From: Strigamia acuminata
Lineage: Eukaryota > Arthropoda > Chilopoda > Geophilomorpha > Linotaeniidae
Assembly (NCBI GenBank): GCA_949358305.1
Contig: OX442314.1
Span: forward strand, 54,943,369-55,003,368
DNA length: 60,000 nucleotides
Direction of reading: 5' to 3'
Shown: positions 56,573 through 60,000 of the stretch, one piece after another
How the letters are laid out: every line of letters starts with the position of its first letter
Position numbering within the stretch: the stretch's first letter is position 1
The notes under the pieces: model-generated
Seen by the model: the letters and a program-made list of their open reading frames with translations, nothing else
Databases searched by the model: none
What the model was told of the DNA's origin: nothing
Translations under genes and position numbers: made by a program

Positions 56573-56850
56573 CGACGGAAATTGCACCGTTCGACATTGC
56601 ACGGAGAGCCCGCTACCCAGAGTCAATGTTGGACGAAGTGGGTTGGAAGGTTGGAGGTTTTCTTGACTGCCGCCGGAATTGTGGACGATGTTAGGAAAAG
56701 GGCGATGCTGTTGCATTAGGCAGGCGAAGCGGTCTACGGCATTTATACGACACGTTACCCGCGACTGGAACGAATTCCGCGACTGTGAAGACGGAATTAA
56801 CAGCGTATTTTGCTCCTAAGAAGAATGTGTGTGACATGCAACGCTCAATT
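56573..56850 (+). pseudogene. Gypsy gag remnant in copy 3
   Basis: The gag capsid segment seen in copies 1 and 2 is present without its start. An insertion-deletion near 56700 (gatgctgttgcattaggcagg) shifts the frame. It ends with the same KNYRVG Harbinger piece. Confidence 0.7.
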
Positions 56851-56899
56851 GCAAAAAACTACAGAGTAGGCCGAATTAAGTGCTGAATTATAAAGGAAG

Positions 56900-57494
56900 G
56901 GGATTAAAACCCCTTTATTCTCAGAATGGATTAAATGTGGGTCAGGGATGAGTTTTACACCAGCGCCACGATGGTTAAGTGCGCAACTAAATTGGTTCCT
57001 TTTGGAAACCGTCAGTTTCCACATAGTGTTTTAGGACAAAAGGTAAAAACTTTAAAATTAGTAATTTTTTTTGATAAAAACTCTGCTTTTTTACAGCTAA
57101 CATCTGACACTTTGCCTCTCCCTGAACCATTCCGAGTGGCAGAGACTAATCTCATACTACCGTATGTTTTAGTTGCTGACGGAGCTTTTCCTTTGCTGCC
57201 AAGTGTAATGCGACCATTTCCCAGTGACAACCGACATGAGGAGCAGCGAATATTTAATTACAGATCAATCAGAATTCAAATCTTAATATTTATTTTACGT
57301 ATTTCTCATTTCATTTACTTTTTCAGACTCAGCAGAGCTAGGAGAATAATTGAGAACACATTTGGTATTATGGTGAGTCAATGGCGCCTGTTATCTGATA
57401 CTATTCACATGCAACTGAAAAAGGCCGTGGCAGCAATTAAAGCATGCATTGTTTTGCATAATTATTTACAGTCCAAAGACTCTATAAGACAGTA
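56900..57494 (+). pseudogene. PIF/Harbinger transposase C-terminal fragment with introns
   Basis: The frame reads VADGAFPLLPSVMRPFP and, after an interruption, LSRARRIIENTFGIMVSQWR and KACIVLHNYLQSKD, the diagnostic end of Harbinger transposase. A 55-bp intron with gtaaaa (57042) and ttacag (57096) removes sequence before LTSDTLPLPEP in phase. A second interruption at 57262-57326 ends in ttttcag but begins with AT instead of GT, so its donor seems lost. The upstream DDE part is missing. It lies next to the gag remnant of copy 3. Confidence 0.75.
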
Positions 57495-57506
57495 ATTACC
57501 GGTAAT

Positions 57507-57925
57507 GACTTGTTGAAATGTATCAAACCCCCCCCCCGATTTTCTTTTTTTATTTAGGCTTTATACTCCTTCCGGTTAATTAAGCTTAATGAAGGGAATT
57601 TGGGTGTTTAAGTTTGTATACCCAAATAAGGTGAAGGAAAGGGTTAAGGTAATGGAACTTCATTTCATTGTTTCCTTGTTTTCTCTCCTTCCATTTGTGT
57701 GTTTTAATAAAATATTTGCATTGAGTTTATAGGTTGTGTGTGAGCGCTCTAGGAGTTTGTAGACATTTAAACATTATGGAAGTCTTTTGTTATGTTTTGA
57801 TGTATTGATTAAGTACTGTGTATCTTGTTTTTTGTTATACCTTTTTGGTGTGTTGTATGCTTTTGTTGTGATTTGTGCATTGGTTTTGGAGTGGTGGATG
57901 TCTTTATACACAGACATCCATATAG
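57507..57925. other. AT-rich intergenic DNA
   Basis: It follows the palindrome ATTACCGGTAAT at 57495-57506 and a run of nine C. No gene found. Confidence 0.4.
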
Positions 57926-58170
57926 GAACGATGCAAATACAAGGCTGTAGTTGGCCACGGTTGTGGTAAAAAAGAGCACGTTGAACCTGTTTGTTTGTCT
58001 GGTGGCAAAGTGCAGACTCACCACCACATGACGCAGGAAGTGACGTCCTACCAGGTGGTTTTGTCCAACGAACCTACAGTCAATGCAGTTAAATTGACCG
58101 AGTGGTTGCCACTCCAATTAACCATGGATGTGGAAGGTGTCAAATTGAAAATGGAAACAGACACAAGATG
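57926..58170 (+). pseudogene. Gypsy gag-pol junction fragment
   Basis: Frames read a zinc-knuckle remnant HGCGKKEHVEPVCLSGGKV and then PLQLTMDVEGVKLKMETDT, which matches the start of a Gypsy protease. The expected Gly after DT is replaced by Arg and the sequence then leaves the family. Confidence 0.6.
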
Positions 58171-58522
58171 GATAATACATTCGCCATTGCCGCTACGTGC
58201 AGCAATGAGAGGGGCCGCTGATGAGGTCACAAGTGCTGCCGCCGCCGCCGCTTCCGCTGAGACGACAACCGGCGGTCACCACTGCCAAGCAAGCTGCCGC
58301 CGCAGCGGAGCAATCCTCCGCCGCTGCCCAGCAAAATGCCGCCTCTGTTGGGCGAATTGCTGCCTTGATTGAGCAAGTCGTTGCCGTCATCGCAACCTAC
58401 TCCAGACTGGCCTTAACCCTCCACTACCTGAAGCTACACAGACTGAAGGAGGTCGATCATCTCACGGATCCATAAGAGTGAGGGGTCACTCAATACCATC
58501 TGCATGATAATCGTAAATACTT
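58171..58522 (+). other. Ala-rich open stretch, unknown
   Basis: One frame (to a stop at 58475) encodes AKQAAAAAEQSSAAAQQNAA and a helical end. It is GC-richer than its flanks and is interrupted by the frame change from the Gypsy fragment. No family recognised. Confidence 0.35.
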
Positions 58523-59344
58523 TGTGGTGACCCAGTTGGATGAGTGTCCCCCCAGGGCGGATACTCGTCCTCTGAGTCACTATGATTGAAGAGTCGTTCC
58601 CCCCCCGAGTTGGCTCCACCTCCCCATGGCAGGTGTGTGCCCCGAGGGGGAGGAAGCGGCTGGTGGTCAGCCCCCATTGGTTGATCGCCGGCCCTTCACC
58701 CCACTGCATAAAAGGCTGTGTTTCCCGCCTAAAGTCAGAACTTACACAAACAACAGCAAGAACACAGCAACTACCTCACCGTCAGGCCAACTTCAACTAC
58801 AAGTTAGGATTGATCGAGGATCGCTGAGTAAAGTGCAAACTGTAACTCTCACGAAGTCACTTGCGAGCTATTCCTGCGAAAGCACGAGAATAGCCCTTGT
58901 GAAATTACCCAGAATAATCGCCCAGACGATTATTCGCCGAAGTAAGTGTCCGAGTGCTTTGTAGGGAACCCCAAAGTTCCTAGACGAGGCCTCTGCGACG
59001 CTAAACCAAACCCTAGACAACAGGCACGGATAGAAGACTCGAAAGAGCATTCCACCGCGTCCGTGAAGACGAATCCGTGACGAATTAACGACAACTCGAG
59101 ACGCCGCCTTTGTTCCGCCGACCACGCGGAATCGACGACGCCATCTTGAGAAATCCTTTGTTCGACGCTGACCACGTCGACTCTAGAATTATTACTGAGT
59201 GTATTTTAAAGGCATAAAGCCTGGTGAATAAATTACCTGTTTATTTACATACATTTGGTATTCATTTGGGTATTTGCATAATTGATCACAGGTAAAGTAT
59301 TACACGTTAGCGCTATTTAAACCTATACCAAGTAGGACGCGACA
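58523..59344 (+). mobile_element. solo LTR of the giant-ORF family
   Basis: 822 bp matching the LTRs at 34990 and 40845 in reverse orientation, starting TGTGGTGACC and ending CGCGACA, flanked by ACTT on both sides (58519-58522 and 59345-59348). The interior was lost by LTR-LTR recombination. The U3 part (58523-58690) is diverged while the rest is almost identical, and the CATAAAAGG box is kept. Confidence 0.93.
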
Positions 59345-59369
59345 ACTTTCACAATCGGAAGATTTTTAT

Positions 59370-59450
59370 TCGACAGCTCCCCCCTTCTGGATTCTGGACA
59401 AAGCAATGCGTCCCATGTATAGCAAAATAGCTGTGCCGTCCGGACAACTC
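59370..59450. repeat. fragment of the Tc1/mariner-type MITE family
   Basis: The words CAGCTCCCCCCTTCTGGATTC and TGGACAAAGCAATGCGTCCC correspond to 53726-53790 inside the MITE. Ends are missing. Confidence 0.7.
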
Positions 59451-59463
59451 AATTTATCGTTCA

Positions 59464-59477
59464 ACTGCGCATGCGCA
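59464..59477. promoter_or_regulatory. perfect palindrome CTGCGCATGCGCAG
   Basis: This 14-bp palindrome contains TGCGCATGCGCA, the consensus of NRF-1/Ewg-type factors. It lies about 100 bp upstream of the LTR at 59576. Confidence 0.5.
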
Positions 59478-59575
59478 GTAGAACAATATGAACAATATGA
59501 ACAATCATATTGCACCCACTAGTAAATATTGTACCCAAATATCAATTCAAATTGTTTTTATTTTATTGTTTTATT

Positions 59576-59839
59576 TGTGGAGTTTTTCGGGTTTCGACGG
59601 GCGATAACGATCGCCAGGGGGCGGGCGGACATACGCGAATATGTCCGATAGACGTTTTGGGGGTAGACAGCCAATTGGGGGCTGTTCCTTGTGGTCAGCC
59701 AATCAGGGCTGACCAGTCTCATATTTAAATGTATTAATTTGTAATAAAGAGCACTTTGAATTTAACAAGCTAGTGTGTGCGTCGCGGACCAGCGGGTCCG
59801 CCACTTTGTTTATTTGGGGTCAGCTAGTAATGGTTTACA
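59576..59839 (+). repeat. 5' LTR of a relative of the gag-only element
   Basis: 264 bp starting TGTGGAGTTTTTCG and ending GGTTTACA. It aligns along its length with the reversed 253-bp LTR but has many substitutions, and keeps the TATTTAAAT and AATAAAG boxes. Confidence 0.85.
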
Positions 59840-60000
59840 TCAGAAGTGGGATAGATGGATCTTAAGCGACGATAAAGTAGATGAATAAGCAGACGAAATT
59901 CGGGTTAACAATTAACTACGTGGCCGGTTCGGGAATAGAAGAGACGATTCGCTGGAACACCACGCGTTACGAGGGTTAGCCGAGCTACGGGACGAGAAGT
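59840..60000 (+). mobile_element. start of the related LTR element, cut by the window edge
   Basis: The primer site TCAGAAGTGGGATAGA follows the LTR. Near 59968 the frame PRVTRVSRATGRE matches TRVTKVSRITSKE at the gag start of the gag-only element. The rest lies outside the window. Confidence 0.8.

Larger units (their letters stand above)
55345..56872. repeat. composite duplicated block, copy 3 (internally deleted)
   Basis: Contains the 3' flank, zinc-finger gene 3, promoter, spacer and a shortened gag remnant. The gag N-terminal coding part present in copies 1 and 2 is missing between about 56572 and 56580. Confidence 0.85.

Noticed and set aside
57262-57326. AT-AC (U12) intron in the Harbinger fragment
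   Set aside because: The 3' end is AG and the U12 donor and branch words are missing; a mutated GT donor is simpler.

Overview
This is a window of animal genomic DNA, most likely from an invertebrate. The evidence is AT-rich intergenic DNA, very short introns (about 53-83 bp), Ty3/Gypsy and BEL/Pao LTR retrotransposons with tRNA-type primer sites, hAT, Tc1/mariner, MULE and PIF/Harbinger debris, C2H2 zinc-finger genes and a PABPN1-type gene copy. An arthropod or other small-intron ecdysozoan is a guess; no species can be named. No rRNA, tRNA or CRISPR was found. Almost everything present is mobile or derived from mobile DNA.

Layout. 1-11.7 kb: the 3' part of a Gypsy element (pol, an extra 928-aa ORF where env would sit, a long 3' region, a polypurine tract and a 3' LTR). 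12.0-14.0 kb: zinc-finger gene 1, its promoter and a divergent gag/Harbinger remnant. 14.5-15.7 kb: MULE and hAT transposase relics. 15.7-18.6 kb: poorly recognised exon-like DNA and a possible BEN-domain exon. 18.6-23.4 kb: a young gag-only LTR element (identical 253-bp LTRs, TSD ATAA) holding a 1.5-kb hairpin-rich island where pol would be. 23.6-30.1 kb: a young BEL/Pao element (597-bp LTRs, TSD TGCCC, tRNA-Phe primer site) inserted into an older RT-bearing ORF. 30.1-34.4 kb: small spliced genes and broken ORFs of unknown function. 35.0-41.7 kb: a young LTR element (819-bp LTRs, TSD AATT) with one giant ORF and no recognisable polymerase. 41.7-47.8 kb: tandem repeats, a PABPN1 retrocopy with one nonsense codon, a foldback MITE, a minisatellite and a hAT foldback element. 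47.8-50.5 kb: zinc-finger gene 2 with gag and Harbinger debris. 51.1-52.5 kb: a second hAT element. 53.6-54.3 kb: a Tc1/mariner MITE. 55.3-57.5 kb: zinc-finger gene 3 with Harbinger debris. 58.5-59.3 kb: a solo LTR. 59.6-60 kb: the start of a relative of the gag-only element, cut by the window edge.

The strongest unusual signal links the three zinc-finger genes to the PABPN1 retrocopy. They share the core promoter (CCAAT and TATA boxes), the 5' leader, the start codon and a short coding stretch, after which the PABPN1 RRM is replaced by a C2H2 finger array. This looks like a gene family born by capture of a PABPN1 promoter and N-terminus and then copied as a composite block (finger gene, shared promoter, Gypsy gag remnant, Harbinger transposase remnant). 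Second is the hairpin island at 19.5-21.0 kb. It has at least ten perfect stem-loops and a 160-bp internal duplication whose stems differ in sequence but keep pairing, which points to a structured RNA of unknown type carried by a non-autonomous retrotransposon.
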